Shown here piece after piece: positions 52,656 through 63,921 of a DNA stretch of 64,000 nt. This DNA is from Kitasatospora sp. A2-31 (GTDB taxonomy: Bacteria > Actinomycetota > Actinomycetes > Streptomycetales > Streptomycetaceae), in contig NZ_JAKNTA010000007.1 of NCBI RefSeq assembly GCF_022288725.1, positions 1 through 64,000 on the forward strand, given 5' to 3'. The notes beneath the pieces are model-generated. The model searched no databases. It saw only the letters and a list, made by a program, of their open reading frames with translations, and was not told the DNA's origin. Position numbers and translations under genes: made by a program. Every line of letters begins with the position of its first letter. Position 1 is the first letter of the stretch.

Positions 52656-52753
52656 CGTGTCCGAACCGTGGGATGGCGCCGTCCGCGTGCGGCCCCGCGG
52701 CGCGCGCCCCAACTTTCAAAGCGGACAAGGGTGGACGACCTGGTCACATCCTC

Positions 52754-52788
52754 TTGACACGCCACGCCCGGGCGGCGTACCGGGCGTG
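52754..52788 (+). promoter_or_regulatory. gap upstream control region: TTGACA box with 9-bp inverted repeat
   Basis: TTGACA at 52754-52759 looks like a -35. Four bases on, CACGCCCGG (52763-52771) and CCGGGCGTG (52780-52788) form a perfect inverted repeat with an 8-bp spacer, placed where a repressor would block the polymerase. A good -10 is not visible at 17 bp. The region 52656-52895 holds no gene. Confidence 0.4.
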
Positions 52789-52895
52789 ATGTGCCCATAC
52801 CGGCTTGAGAGGGGTAGGGTCAGAGGCGGTCGGGGACATCCCAAAATTCCACCCCGTCGGCTTAGCTCCGGCGTACCTAACGAGGAGATCGGTTC

Positions 52896-53900
52896 GTGAC
52901 GATCCGGGTAGGCATCAACGGATTCGGCCGCATCGGCCGCAACTTCTTCCGGGCGGTGAAGTCCCAGGGCGCGGACATCGAGATCGTCGGTGTCAACGAC
53001 CTCACCGACACGAAGACCCTGGCGCACCTTCTCAAGTACGACTCGATCCTGGGCACCTTCCCGGGCGAGGTGTCCCACACCGCGGACAGCATCACCGTCG
53101 ACGGCAAGACCTTCAAGGTCGTCGCCGAGCGCGACCCGGCGAACCTGCCCTGGGGCGAGCTCGGTGCCGACATCGTCATCGAGTCCACCGGCATCTTCAC
53201 CAAGGCCGAGGCGGCCAGGAAGCACGTCACCGCCGGCGCCAAGAAGGTCATCATCTCGGCGCCCGCCACCGACGAGGACATCACCATCGTCATGGGCGTC
53301 AACGACGACAAGTACGACCCCGCCCAGCACACGATCATCTCCAACGCCTCCTGCACCACCAACTGCGTGGCGCCGCTGGCCAAGGTGCTGAACGAGACCT
53401 TCGGCATCGTCAAGGGTCTGATGACCACGGTGCACGCGTACACCAACGACCAGGTCACCCTGGACTTCCCGCACAAGGACCTGCGGCGCGCCCGTGCCGC
53501 GGCCCTCAACATCATCCCGACGTCCACCGGTGCCGCCAAGGCGACCGCACTCGTGCTCCCGGAGCTCAAGGGCAAGCTGGACGGCACCTCGCTGCGCGTC
53601 CCGGTGCCGACCGGCTCGATCACCGACCTGGTGGTCACGCTGGAGCGCGACGTCACCGTCGCCGAGGTCAACGAGGCCTTCAAGAAGGCCTCGGAGAGCT
53701 CGCTCAACGGCATCCTGCAGTACACCGAGGACCCGATCGTCTCCTCCGACATCGTCAACTCGCCGTTCTCCACGATCTTCGACTCGCTGCTGACCATGGC
53801 CCAGGGCAACCAGGTCAAGGTCTTCGGCTGGTACGACAACGAGTGGGGCTACTCGAACCGCCTCGTCAACCTGACCGCCCTCGTCGGTGGCCGGCTTTGA
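52896..53900 (+). CDS. gap: Glyceraldehyde-3-phosphate dehydrogenase
   Basis: Glycolytic oxidation of glyceraldehyde-3-P, NAD-dependent, cytosolic. 334 aa, normal. Rossmann start GINGFGRIGRNFFRA, catalytic Cys in SNASCTTNC (about 153), C-terminal WYDNEWGYSNRLV. GTG at 52896 after GAGGAG. First of the glycolytic run gap-pgk-tpiA, with a hairpin before pgk. Confidence 0.98.
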   Translation: MTIRVGINGFGRIGRNFFRAVKSQGADIEIVGVNDLTDTKTLAHLLKYDSILGTFPGEVSHTADSITVDGKTFKVVAERDPANLPWGELGADIVIESTGIFTKAEAARKHVTAGAKKVIISAPATDEDITIVMGVNDDKYDPAQHTIISNASCTTNCVAPLAKVLNETFGIVKGLMTTVHAYTNDQVTLDFPHKDLRRARAAALNIIPTSTGAAKATALVLPELKGKLDGTSLRVPVPTGSITDLVVTLERDVTVAEVNEAFKKASESSLNGILQYTEDPIVSSDIVNSPFSTIFDSLLTMAQGNQVKVFGWYDNEWGYSNRLVNLTALVGGRL

Positions 53901-53929
53901 CGCAGCGGGAGCTGAAGTGAAGTAAGGGG

Positions 53930-53965
53930 GAGGGCCCGGAAGGCTTCGACGCCGTCCGGGCCCTC
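53930..53965 (+). terminator. Hairpin between gap and pgk
   Basis: GAGGGCCCGGA pairs with TCCGGGCCCTC (11 bp); the loop contains a GGC-TTCGAC-GCC sub-hairpin. It may attenuate gap transcription or end it. Confidence 0.7.
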
Positions 53966-54047
53966 GTCTGCGCACCCTCAACTCCCCCTTGACGGCCCGC
54001 CGTTGTGCCGTCGCCTGCTCCACCATCTCGCCAGGAGACCGAAGACC

Positions 54048-55253
54048 GTGAAGACCATCGAAGACCTCGACGTCGCCGGTAAGCGCGTGTTCGTGCGCGC
54101 TGACCTGAACGTGCCGCTGTCCGGCGCGACGATCACCGACGACGGCCGGATCCGCGCTGTCGCCCCGACCATCGCCAAGCTCCTGGAGCGCGGTGCCAAG
54201 GTCGTGGTCGCCTCCCACCTCGGCCGCCCCAAGGGCGAGCCGGACCCGCAGTTCTCCCTCGCCCCGGTCGCCGTCCGGCTGGGCGAGATCCTCGGCAAGC
54301 CGGTCGCGTTCGCGGCCGACACCGTGGGCGAGAGCGCGAAGGCCACCGTCGCCGCCCTGGCCGACGGCGAGGTCACGCTGCTCGAGAACCTGCGCTTCAA
54401 CGCCGGCGAGACCAGCAAGGACGACGCCGAGCGCGGCGCGTTCGCGGACGAGCTCGCCCGGCTGGCCGACCTGTACGTCGGCGACGGCTTCGGTGCGGTG
54501 CACCGCAAGCACGCCTCCGTCTACGACCTGCCGGCCCGCCTGCCGCACGCCGTCGGCGACCTGATCGCCACCGAGGTCGGCGTGCTCAAGCGCCTCACCG
54601 AGGAGGTCGAGCGCCCGTACGTGGTCGTGCTCGGCGGCTCCAAGGTGTCCGACAAGGTCGGCGTGATCGACAACCTGCTCGGCAAGGCCGACCGCATCCT
54701 GATCGGCGGCGGCATGGCGTACACCTTCCTGTACGCGCTGGGCCACGAGGTCGGCATCTCGCTGCTGCAGAAGGACCAGGTCCCGACCGTTCTGGAGTAC
54801 CTGGAGCGGGGCAAGCAGAACAACGTGGAGTTCGTCCTCCCGGTGGACGTCGCGGTCTCCGCGAGCTTCCCGGACACCAAGACGCACGCCCCGGTCGAGG
54901 ACTTCGAGGTCGTCGACGCGGACGGGATCCCGGCCGACAAGGAGGGCCTGGACATCGGCCCGAAGACCCGGGCCCTGTTCGCCGAGAAGCTGGCCGACGC
55001 GAAGACCGTGTTCTGGAACGGCCCGGTGGGCGTCTTCGAGCACCCCACCTTCGCCGAGGGGACCAAGGCCGTCGCGCAGGCCCTGACCGACAGCGACGCG
55101 TTCACCGTGGTCGGCGGCGGCGACTCCGCCGCGGCCGTCCGCATCCTGGGCTTCGACGAGGAGAAGTTCGGGCACATCTCGACCGGCGGTGGCGCGAGCC
55201 TCGAGTACCTGGAGGGCAAGACGCTCCCCGGTCTCGCCGCCCTGGAAGGCTGA
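54048..55253 (+). CDS. pgk: Phosphoglycerate kinase
   Basis: Makes ATP from 1,3-bisphosphoglycerate. 401 aa. N-terminal RVFVRADLNVPL, SHLGRPKG (about 53), LENLRFNAGE, VLGGSKVSDK (about 197) and the nucleotide motif VVGGGDSAAAV (about 357). GTG 54048 follows AGGAGACC. Four bases before tpiA. Confidence 0.98.
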   Translation: MKTIEDLDVAGKRVFVRADLNVPLSGATITDDGRIRAVAPTIAKLLERGAKVVVASHLGRPKGEPDPQFSLAPVAVRLGEILGKPVAFAADTVGESAKATVAALADGEVTLLENLRFNAGETSKDDAERGAFADELARLADLYVGDGFGAVHRKHASVYDLPARLPHAVGDLIATEVGVLKRLTEEVERPYVVVLGGSKVSDKVGVIDNLLGKADRILIGGGMAYTFLYALGHEVGISLLQKDQVPTVLEYLERGKQNNVEFVLPVDVAVSASFPDTKTHAPVEDFEVVDADGIPADKEGLDIGPKTRALFAEKLADAKTVFWNGPVGVFEHPTFAEGTKAVAQALTDSDAFTVVGGGDSAAAVRILGFDEEKFGHISTGGGASLEYLEGKTLPGLAALEG

Positions 55254-55257
55254 AGCA

Positions 55258-56043
55258 ATGACTGAGCGTCTCCCGCTGATGGCGGGCAACTGGAAGATGA
55301 ACCTCAACCACCTCGAGGCCATCCAGCACACCCAGAAGCTGGCCTTCGCGCTGGCCGACAAGGACTACGAGTCGGTCGAGGTGGCGGTGCTGGTGCCGTT
55401 CACCGACCTGCGCTCGGTGCAGACCCTGGTCGACGGCGACAAGCTGAAGATCAAGTACGGCTCGCAGGACATCTCGCAGCACGACTCCGGTGCCTACACC
55501 GGCGAGGTCTCCGGCCCGATGCTGTCCAAGCTGAAGTGCACCTACGCGGTGATCGGCCACTCGGAGCGCCGCCAGTACCACGGCGAGAACGAGGAGATCG
55601 TCAACGCCAAGGTGAAGGCCGCCTTCCGCAACGGGATCGTCCCGATCCTCTGCATCGGCGAGCCGCTGGACATCCGCAAGGCCGGTACCCACGTCGAGTA
55701 CACCCTGGCCCAGCTCGACGGCGCCCTCCAGGACGTCCCGGCCGCTCAGGCCGAGACCCTGGTGGTGGCCTACGAGCCGGTCTGGGCGATCGGCACCGGC
55801 GAGGTGGCGACCCCCGAGGACGCACAGGAGGTCTGCGCCGCGATCCGCGCGCGGCTCGCCGAGCTCTACAGCGCCGAGCTGGCCGGCAAGGTCCGGGTGC
55901 TCTACGGCGGTTCGGTCAAGTCCTCCAGCGCGGCCGGCCTGATGGCCAAGCCCGACGTCGACGGCGGCCTGATCGGCGGTGCCTCCCTGGACGCCGAGGA
56001 GTTCGTCAAGATCGTGCGCTACCGTGAGCAGGCAGTAGGCTAA
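55258..56043 (+). CDS. tpiA: Triosephosphate isomerase
   Basis: Interconverts DHAP and glyceraldehyde-3-P. 261 aa. GNWKMNLNH (catalytic Lys), the GHSERR motif with catalytic His (about 100), AYEPVWAIGTG with catalytic Glu (about 171), and the phosphate loop LYGGSVKSS (about 217). ATG at 55258, close behind pgk. Confidence 0.98.
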   Translation: MTERLPLMAGNWKMNLNHLEAIQHTQKLAFALADKDYESVEVAVLVPFTDLRSVQTLVDGDKLKIKYGSQDISQHDSGAYTGEVSGPMLSKLKCTYAVIGHSERRQYHGENEEIVNAKVKAAFRNGIVPILCIGEPLDIRKAGTHVEYTLAQLDGALQDVPAAQAETLVVAYEPVWAIGTGEVATPEDAQEVCAAIRARLAELYSAELAGKVRVLYGGSVKSSSAAGLMAKPDVDGGLIGGASLDAEEFVKIVRYREQAVG

Positions 56044-56131
56044 CGCCGCCGCAGCAACGTAGGCTTTGGGGCCGGACCGCTGATCGCGGGTCCGGCCCCT
56101 TCGCCGAAGATACGAGAGAGTTGGTCCCGTC

Positions 56132-56368
56132 GTGGTTATCGGGTTCTCGATTGCCCTGATCATCTTCAGCCTGCTGATGATCCTCCTGGTGCTGCTGCAC
56201 AAGGGGAAGGGCGGCGGCCTGTCCGACATGTTCGGCGGCGGTGCGATGTCCACCGGCGGTGGTTCGGCGGTGGCCGAGCGCAACCTGGACCGCATCACCA
56301 TCGTGGTCGGTGTCGCCTGGTTCGCCTGCATCGTCGTGCTCGGCCTGGTGCTGAAGTACAAGAGCTGA
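56132..56368 (+). CDS. secG: Preprotein translocase subunit SecG
   Basis: A 78-aa membrane protein of SecYEG. Two hydrophobic helices (IGFSIALIIFSLLMILLVLLH and ITIVVGVAWFACIVVLGLVL) flank the glycine-rich loop GKGGGLSDMFGGGAMSTGGGSA. GTG start after GAGAG. Confidence 0.95.
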   Translation: MVIGFSIALIIFSLLMILLVLLHKGKGGGLSDMFGGGAMSTGGGSAVAERNLDRITIVVGVAWFACIVVLGLVLKYKS

Positions 56369-56526
56369 CGTATCTCTGACGTCCCGTCGCCCCGAGGCCT
56401 ATGCTGGAACGGTCCGGGGCGGAGCCGGTGGGTGGCACATCCTTAACTCCTGCTTACACTAGGACGACTTTCGCCACCGACGCGCACCGCGGCGGGTCGG
56501 CGCACCAGCACGCAGGGAGTCAGACC

Positions 56527-56862
56527 GTGGCAAGTGGCAACGCCATCCGTGGCAGCAGGGTCGGAGCCGGCCCGATGGGGGAGGCGGAGCGCGGCGAGTC
56601 CGCCCCGCGCAACCGGATCTCCTTCTGGTGTGCCAACAAGCACGAGACCCGCCCCAGCTTCGCCGCCGAAGCGGTCATCCCGGACACCTGGGACTGCCCG
56701 CGCTGCGGCTTCCCGGCCGGCCAGGACGAGCACAACCCGCCCGCCCCCTCGCGCAACGAGCCCTACAAGACCCACCTGGCCTACGTCCGCGAGCGGCGCA
56801 CCGACGCGGACGGCGAGGCGATCCTCGCCGAGGCGCTGGCCAAGCTGCGCGGCGAGATCTGA
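56527..56862 (+). CDS. rbpA: RbpA-family RNA polymerase-binding protein
   Basis: A 111-aa RNA polymerase-binding protein that helps principal sigma factors. N-terminal basic tail (ASGNAIRGSRVGAGP), zinc site CANKHET ... CPRCGFP, and the sigma-interaction region PYKTHLAYVRERRTDADGEAILAEAL. Streptomycetes carry paralogues, so I cannot say from this alone if it is the main RbpA. GTG 56527 after AGGGAG. Confidence 0.88.
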   Translation: MASGNAIRGSRVGAGPMGEAERGESAPRNRISFWCANKHETRPSFAAEAVIPDTWDCPRCGFPAGQDEHNPPAPSRNEPYKTHLAYVRERRTDADGEAILAEALAKLRGEI

Positions 56863-56890
56863 GCCCTGTCCGGCACGTGACGAGCGACGG

Positions 56891-56928
56891 CGAAGGGCGC
56901 CACCGTCTTCCGACGGTGGCGCCCTTCG
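56891..56928. terminator. Bidirectional terminator between rbpA and pgl
   Basis: A 17-bp perfect stem (56891-56907 with 56912-56928; arm CGAAGGGCGCCACCGTC) with a TTCC tetraloop. It ends both converging operons. Confidence 0.9.
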
Positions 56929-56950
56929 GTGTCTCCCGGACCGGGGCCGG

Positions 56951-57739
56951 TCAGGCCGAGGCCGGCGGGTAGAGCTGGGGCGGGATGCGGTCCGCCGCGG
57001 CCCGGTCCAGCAGCCACAGCGTGCGGGCCCGCCCGTACGCGCCCGAGGCGGGCGCCTGCAGCGCGCCGGGGCCGGACAGGGCGAGCGCCACGGCGTCCGC
57101 CTTGTCCTCGCCCGCCGCCAGCAGCCAGACCTCGCGGGCCGCCCGGATCGCCGGGAGGGTCAGCGAGACCCGGGTCGGCGGGGGCTTCGGTGCGCCCCGC
57201 ACCCCGACCACCGTCAGCTCGGTCTCCCGGACGCCCGGGTGCTCGGGGAAGAGCGAGGCGACATGGGTGTCCGGGCCGACGCCGAGCAGCAGCACGTCGA
57301 AGGCCGGGACGCCGAGCCGGTCGCCCGGCCCGGCAGCCGTGGCCAGCTCCTCCGCGTAGCGGGCGGCGGCCGCCTCCACGTCCGAGCCGTCCACGCCGTC
57401 CGAGGCGGGCATCTCGTGAACCCGCGCCGGGTCGAGCGGGACGGCGTCGAGCAGCTCCGCCCGGGCCTGGACGGCGTTGCGCTCCGGGTCCCCGGAGGGC
57501 ACGAAGCGCTCGTCGCCCCACCAGAGGTCCAGCCGGCCCCAGTCCACCGCGTCCCTGGCCGGGGAGGCCGCGATGGCGGCCAGCAGCGCGTTGCCGTTGC
57601 GCCCGCCGGTGAGCACCACCGAGGCGGTGCCGCGGGCGGCCTGGGCGTCCACGATCCGGGTGATCAGCCGGGCCGCGGCCGCCTGGGCCATCAGCTCCTT
57701 GTCCCGGTGCACGACCAGCTGGGGGGTGGCGGCGGTCAT
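56951..57739 (-). CDS. pgl: 6-phosphogluconolactonase
   Basis: Second step of the oxidative pentose phosphate pathway. 262 aa. SVVLTGGRNGNALLAAI (about 40), WWGDERFVPSGDPERN (about 73) and the catalytic region LLLGVGPDTHVASLFPEH (about 150) with Asp/His. Last gene of the leftward tkt-tal-zwf-opcA-pgl operon. Confidence 0.95.
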   Translation of the reverse strand: MTAATPQLVVHRDKELMAQAAAARLITRIVDAQAARGTASVVLTGGRNGNALLAAIAASPARDAVDWGRLDLWWGDERFVPSGDPERNAVQARAELLDAVPLDPARVHEMPASDGVDGSDVEAAAARYAEELATAAGPGDRLGVPAFDVLLLGVGPDTHVASLFPEHPGVRETELTVVGVRGAPKPPPTRVSLTLPAIRAAREVWLLAAGEDKADAVALALSGPGALQAPASGAYGRARTLWLLDRAAADRIPPQLYPPASA

Positions 57740-57812
57740 GCGCCCTCCCCGTGCCGTCGGTCGGCGCCGGCCCGCCCGGGCGACCCCGTGACGGTGAACC
57801 CGCTGCGCCGGC

Positions 57813-58955
57813 TCATGAGTCGCTCTTCCGGGTCGTCCGCCTGCCCGCCGCCCTCGCCGGGCTCTTGGCCTCGGCGCCGCCGTCGGCCGTCGCGGGCTCG
57901 GCCGCGTCGGTCCCGGAGGCCGGGGTCTCGGCCGCCGGCAGCTTGGCGGTCACCCGTACCGGGTCGGCCACCGCGGCCTCGGAGACGGCCGGTACGGCCT
58001 TCGGGCCCGACGAGGTCCCGGCGTCGCCCGGCTCGCGCAGCCGGTCCACGGGCGTGCGCACGGCCGTCGCGTAGATGTCGTCCGGGTCGAGCCGGCGCAG
58101 CTCCTCCGCGATCAGCTCGGAGGTCTCGCGCCGCTTGAGCGCCACCTGGCGGTCCGGCGAGCCGGGCATGGAGAGCGTGCCCATCAGGCCGTCCGGGCGG
58201 TCCAGGGTGATGTCCCCGTCCTTGGTGCGCAGGTGCACCGCGGTGATGCCCGGTCCGCCGGTGACGATCCGCTCGACCGGCACCCGCAGCCGGTTGTGCA
58301 GCCAGAGGCCGAGCAGCTCGACGCTGGGGTTGTACGACTCGCCCTCGACCACCGCGGAGACGATCGTGGAGGGTCGCTGGTCCAGCGCGGCGGCCAGCAT
58401 CGAGCGCCAGCCGGTGATCCGGGTCCAGGCCAGGTCGGTGTCGCCGGGGGTGTAGCTCTCGGCCCGCTGGGCGAGCTGTCCGACCGGGGACTCGGCGGTG
58501 ACGGCGTCGGTGATCCGGCGCTGGGCGATCGAGCCCAGCGGGTCCTGCGCCGGGTGCAGCGGGGCGTTCTCCGGCCACCAGACCACCACCGGGGCGTCGG
58601 GCAGGAGCAGCGGCAGGACGACCGACTGCGCGTGCGAGGCGAGCTCGCCGTGCATGCGCAGGATGACCGTCTCGCCGGAGCCGGCGTCGGAGCCGACCAG
58701 GACCTCGGCGTCCAGGCGGGTCTCGGCGCGGGCACGGGGCGAGCGCCCGGCGCGCTTGATGACCGCCAGGGTGCGCGACGGGTGCTCGCGGGAGGCGTCG
58801 TTGGCGGCCTTGAGGGCGTCGTACGCGCTGCCCTCGTCGGTCACGATCACCAGGGTGAGCACCATGCCGGCCGCGGTGGAGCCGCTGGCCCGCCGCGCCG
58901 CCATCAGCGCGGCGTTGATCTTGCCGGACGTGGTGTTCGTGAGGTCGATCTTCAT
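57813..58955 (-). CDS. opcA: Glucose-6-phosphate dehydrogenase assembly protein OpcA
   Basis: A 380-aa activator of Zwf in actinobacteria and cyanobacteria. Conserved MVLTLVIVTDE, SHAQSVVLPLLLPDAPVVVWWPENAP, and LAWTRITGWRSMLAAALDQ. The C-terminal 90 residues are a low-complexity Ala/Pro/Ser tail ending in basic RRTTRKSDS. ATG at 58955 overlaps the zwf stop (ATGA). Confidence 0.94.
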   Translation of the reverse strand: MKIDLTNTTSGKINAALMAARRASGSTAAGMVLTLVIVTDEGSAYDALKAANDASREHPSRTLAVIKRAGRSPRARAETRLDAEVLVGSDAGSGETVILRMHGELASHAQSVVLPLLLPDAPVVVWWPENAPLHPAQDPLGSIAQRRITDAVTAESPVGQLAQRAESYTPGDTDLAWTRITGWRSMLAAALDQRPSTIVSAVVEGESYNPSVELLGLWLHNRLRVPVERIVTGGPGITAVHLRTKDGDITLDRPDGLMGTLSMPGSPDRQVALKRRETSELIAEELRRLDPDDIYATAVRTPVDRLREPGDAGTSSGPKAVPAVSEAAVADPVRVTAKLPAAETPASGTDAAEPATADGGAEAKSPARAAGRRTTRKSDS

Positions 58956-60529
58956 GGCCGGCGCCAGCTCCTGCCGTCTCGTGCGAGCATCTCGTCCGCC
59001 TCGACGGGGCCCCAGGTCCCCGCCGCGTACTGGGCGGGCTTGCCGTGGGCGTCCCAGTACTCCTCGATCGGGTCGAGGATCTGCCAGGAGAGCTCGACCT
59101 CCTGGTGGCGCGGGAACAGGTTGGCGTCGCCGAGCAGCACGTCGAGGATGAGCCGCTCGTACGCCTCCGGGCTGGACTCGGTGAAGGACTCGCCGTAGGC
59201 GAAGTCCATCGTGACGTCCCGGACCTCGAAGGAGGTGCCCGGCACCTTGGACCCGAACCGGACCGTCACGCCCTCGTCCGGCTGCACCCGGATGACCAGG
59301 GCGTTCTGGCCCAGCTCCTCGGTCGCGTAGGAGTCGAACGGCAGGTACGGCGCGCGCTGGAAGACCACCGCGATCTCGGTGACCCGGCGGCCCAGCCGCT
59401 TGCCGGTGCGCAGGTAGAACGGCACACCCGCCCAGCGGCGGTTGTTGATCTCCAGCTTGATGGCCGCGTAGGTGTCGGTCTTGGAGTCCGGGTTGATGCC
59501 GTCCTCGTCGAGGTAGCCGACGACCTCCTCGCCGCCCTGCCAGCCGGACGCGTACTGGCCGCGCACGGTGTGCTTGCCGAGGTCGGCCGGGAGCTTGACG
59601 GCGCTGAGCACCTTGAGCTTCTCGGCCACCAGCGCCTTGGGGTGGAAGGACGCCGGCTCCTCGATGGCGGTGAGCGCCATCAGCTGCAGCAGGTGGTTCT
59701 GGATGACGTCCCGGGCGGAGCCGATGCCGTCGTAGTAGCCGGCACGGCCGCCGATGCCGATGTCCTCGGCCATGGTGATCTGCACGTGGTCGACGTACGA
59801 CCGGTTCCAGATCGGCTCGAACATCTGGTTGGCGAAGCGCAGGGCCAGGATGTTCTGGACCGTCTCCTTGCCCAGGTAGTGGTCGATCCGGAAGACCTCG
59901 TCCCGGGGGAAGACCTCGTGGACGATCCGGTTCAGCTCCTGGGCGCTCTCCAGGTTGTGGCCGAAGGGCTTCTCGATGACGGCGCGCCGCCAGGAACCCT
60001 GCGGCGGGTCGGCCAGGCCGTGCTTCTTCAGCTGCTGGACGACGGTGGGGAAGAACTTCGGCGGGACGGACAGGTAGAAGGCGAAGTTGCCGCTGGTGCC
60101 CTGCGCCTTGTCGAGCTCCTCGATGGTCTGGCGGAGCTTGTCGAAGGCGTCGTCGTCGCCGAAGTCGCCCTGGACGAAGCGCATGCCCTTGGCGAGCTGC
60201 TGCCAGACCTCCTCGCGGAACTGGGTCCGCGCGTGCTCCTTGACCGCGTCGTGGACCTCCTTCGCGAAGTCCTCGTCCTCCCACTCGCGGCGGGCGAAGC
60301 CGACGAGCGAGAAGCCCGGCGGCAGCAGGCCGCGGTTGGCCAGGTCGTAGATGGCCGGCATCAGCTTCTTGCGGGACAGGTCGCCGGTGACCCCGAAGAT
60401 GACCAGGCCGGACGGCCCCGCGATGCGCGGGAGCCGCCGGTCTGCGGGGTCACGAAGCGGGTTGACGGGGGTCCGCAGGGGGTCGCCCGCGTCCGAGTCC
60501 GACGTCAACTCAGGGAAATCGTTGCTCAC
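58952..60529 (-). CDS. zwf: Glucose-6-phosphate 1-dehydrogenase
   Basis: First enzyme of the oxidative pentose phosphate pathway. 525 aa. NADP site VIFGVTGDLSRKKLMPA (about 43), active-site RIDHYLGKE (about 212) with His, and FANQMFEPIWN. GTG at 60529 with a somewhat long polar N-tail. Coupled to opcA. Confidence 0.97.
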   Translation of the reverse strand: MSNDFPELTSDSDAGDPLRTPVNPLRDPADRRLPRIAGPSGLVIFGVTGDLSRKKLMPAIYDLANRGLLPPGFSLVGFARREWEDEDFAKEVHDAVKEHARTQFREEVWQQLAKGMRFVQGDFGDDDAFDKLRQTIEELDKAQGTSGNFAFYLSVPPKFFPTVVQQLKKHGLADPPQGSWRRAVIEKPFGHNLESAQELNRIVHEVFPRDEVFRIDHYLGKETVQNILALRFANQMFEPIWNRSYVDHVQITMAEDIGIGGRAGYYDGIGSARDVIQNHLLQLMALTAIEEPASFHPKALVAEKLKVLSAVKLPADLGKHTVRGQYASGWQGGEEVVGYLDEDGINPDSKTDTYAAIKLEINNRRWAGVPFYLRTGKRLGRRVTEIAVVFQRAPYLPFDSYATEELGQNALVIRVQPDEGVTVRFGSKVPGTSFEVRDVTMDFAYGESFTESSPEAYERLILDVLLGDANLFPRHQEVELSWQILDPIEEYWDAHGKPAQYAAGTWGPVEADEMLARDGRSWRRP

Positions 60530-60569
60530 TTGGTGTGCTCCGCTTTCGTGCGCTGGCTGTGAGCAGGAA

Positions 60570-61712
60570 TCACTTCTCGGCGGCGAAGGAGGCCAGCGAG
60601 GCGGTGACGGTGTCGAGCAGCTCGTTCCAGGACTGCTCGAACTTCTCGACGCCCTCGTCCTCCAGGACCTGGACGACGTCGTCGTAGTCCACGCCGGCGG
60701 CCGCGATCGCGTCCATGACGGCCTTGGCGTCGGCGTAGTTCGGGACGATGGTGCCGCCGGTGACGACACCGTGGTCCCCGGTGGCGTCCAGGGTGGCCTC
60801 GGGCATGGTGTTGACGGTGCCCGGGGCGACCAGCTCCGTCACGTACAGGGTGTCCGGCAGGGCCGGGTCCTTGACGCCGGTGGAGGCCCAGAGCGGGCGC
60901 TGCGGCTTGGCGCCGGCGGCCTCCAGGGCCTTCCAGCGGTCGCTGCCGGCGGTCTTGCCGTCGACGGTGCCGAAGACCTCCTCGTACGCCTGGTAGGCGA
61001 GGCGGGCGTTGGCCAGGGCCGCCTTGGAGCGCAGGTCCCTGGCGTCGCCGCCGATCTTGTCCAGGCGCTTGTCGATCTCGGTGTCCACGCGGGAGACGAA
61101 GAACGAGGCGACCGACTCGATCTGGGAGAGGTCCAGGCCCTTGGCCTTGGCGGTCTCCAGGCCGGTCAGGTAGGCGTCCATGACGGCCTTGTAGCGGTCG
61201 AGCGAGAAGATCAGCGTGACGTTGACGCTGATGCCCTTGCCGATGACCTCGCTGATCGCGGGCAGGCCGGCCTTGGTGGCGGGGATCTTGATGAACACGT
61301 TCGGGCGGTCCACCAGCCACCACAGCTGCTTGGCCTCGGCCACGGTGGCCGCGGTCTCGTGGGCCAGGCGGGGGTCGACCTCGATGGAGACCCGGCCGTC
61401 GCGGCCGTTGGAGGCGTCGTAGACCGGGCGCAGCACGTCGGCGGCGTCGCGCACGTCCGAGGTGGTGATCATGCGGACGGCCTCGTCGGTGGTGACCTTG
61501 CGGACGGCGAGGTCGCGCAGCTGGCCGTCGTAGGAGCTGTCGCCGCTGCCGGCGATGGCCTTCTGGAAGATGGTCGGGTTGGTGGTGACACCGACCACGT
61601 GCTTGTTCTGCACCAGTTCGGCCAGGTTGCCGGTGTTGAGTCGCTTGCGGCTGAGGTCGTCCAGCCAGATCGCCACGCCTTCGTCGCTGAGGCGCTTCAG
61701 TGCGTCAGTCAT
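60570..61712 (-). CDS. tal: Transaldolase
   Basis: Non-oxidative pentose phosphate pathway. 380 aa, the long actinobacterial type. SIWLDDLSRK-like N-terminus (VAIWLDDLSRKRLNTG), VSIEVDPRLA, and the Schiff-base Lys in VFIKIPATKAGLPA (about 140). ATG at 61712. Confidence 0.97.
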   Translation of the reverse strand: MTDALKRLSDEGVAIWLDDLSRKRLNTGNLAELVQNKHVVGVTTNPTIFQKAIAGSGDSSYDGQLRDLAVRKVTTDEAVRMITTSDVRDAADVLRPVYDASNGRDGRVSIEVDPRLAHETAATVAEAKQLWWLVDRPNVFIKIPATKAGLPAISEVIGKGISVNVTLIFSLDRYKAVMDAYLTGLETAKAKGLDLSQIESVASFFVSRVDTEIDKRLDKIGGDARDLRSKAALANARLAYQAYEEVFGTVDGKTAGSDRWKALEAAGAKPQRPLWASTGVKDPALPDTLYVTELVAPGTVNTMPEATLDATGDHGVVTGGTIVPNYADAKAVMDAIAAAGVDYDDVVQVLEDEGVEKFEQSWNELLDTVTASLASFAAEK

Positions 61713-61821
61713 GGTGCTTCAGTCCTTATTTCTTCTGTTCTTCGTGGGGTAGATCAGAGGGCCGCGCGTCCGCTGTGCGGGCGAGCGCGCGGCCGGGGGC
61801 CCGCGGGGGCCGGGGCGACCG

Positions 61822-63921
<2,100 letters not shown>

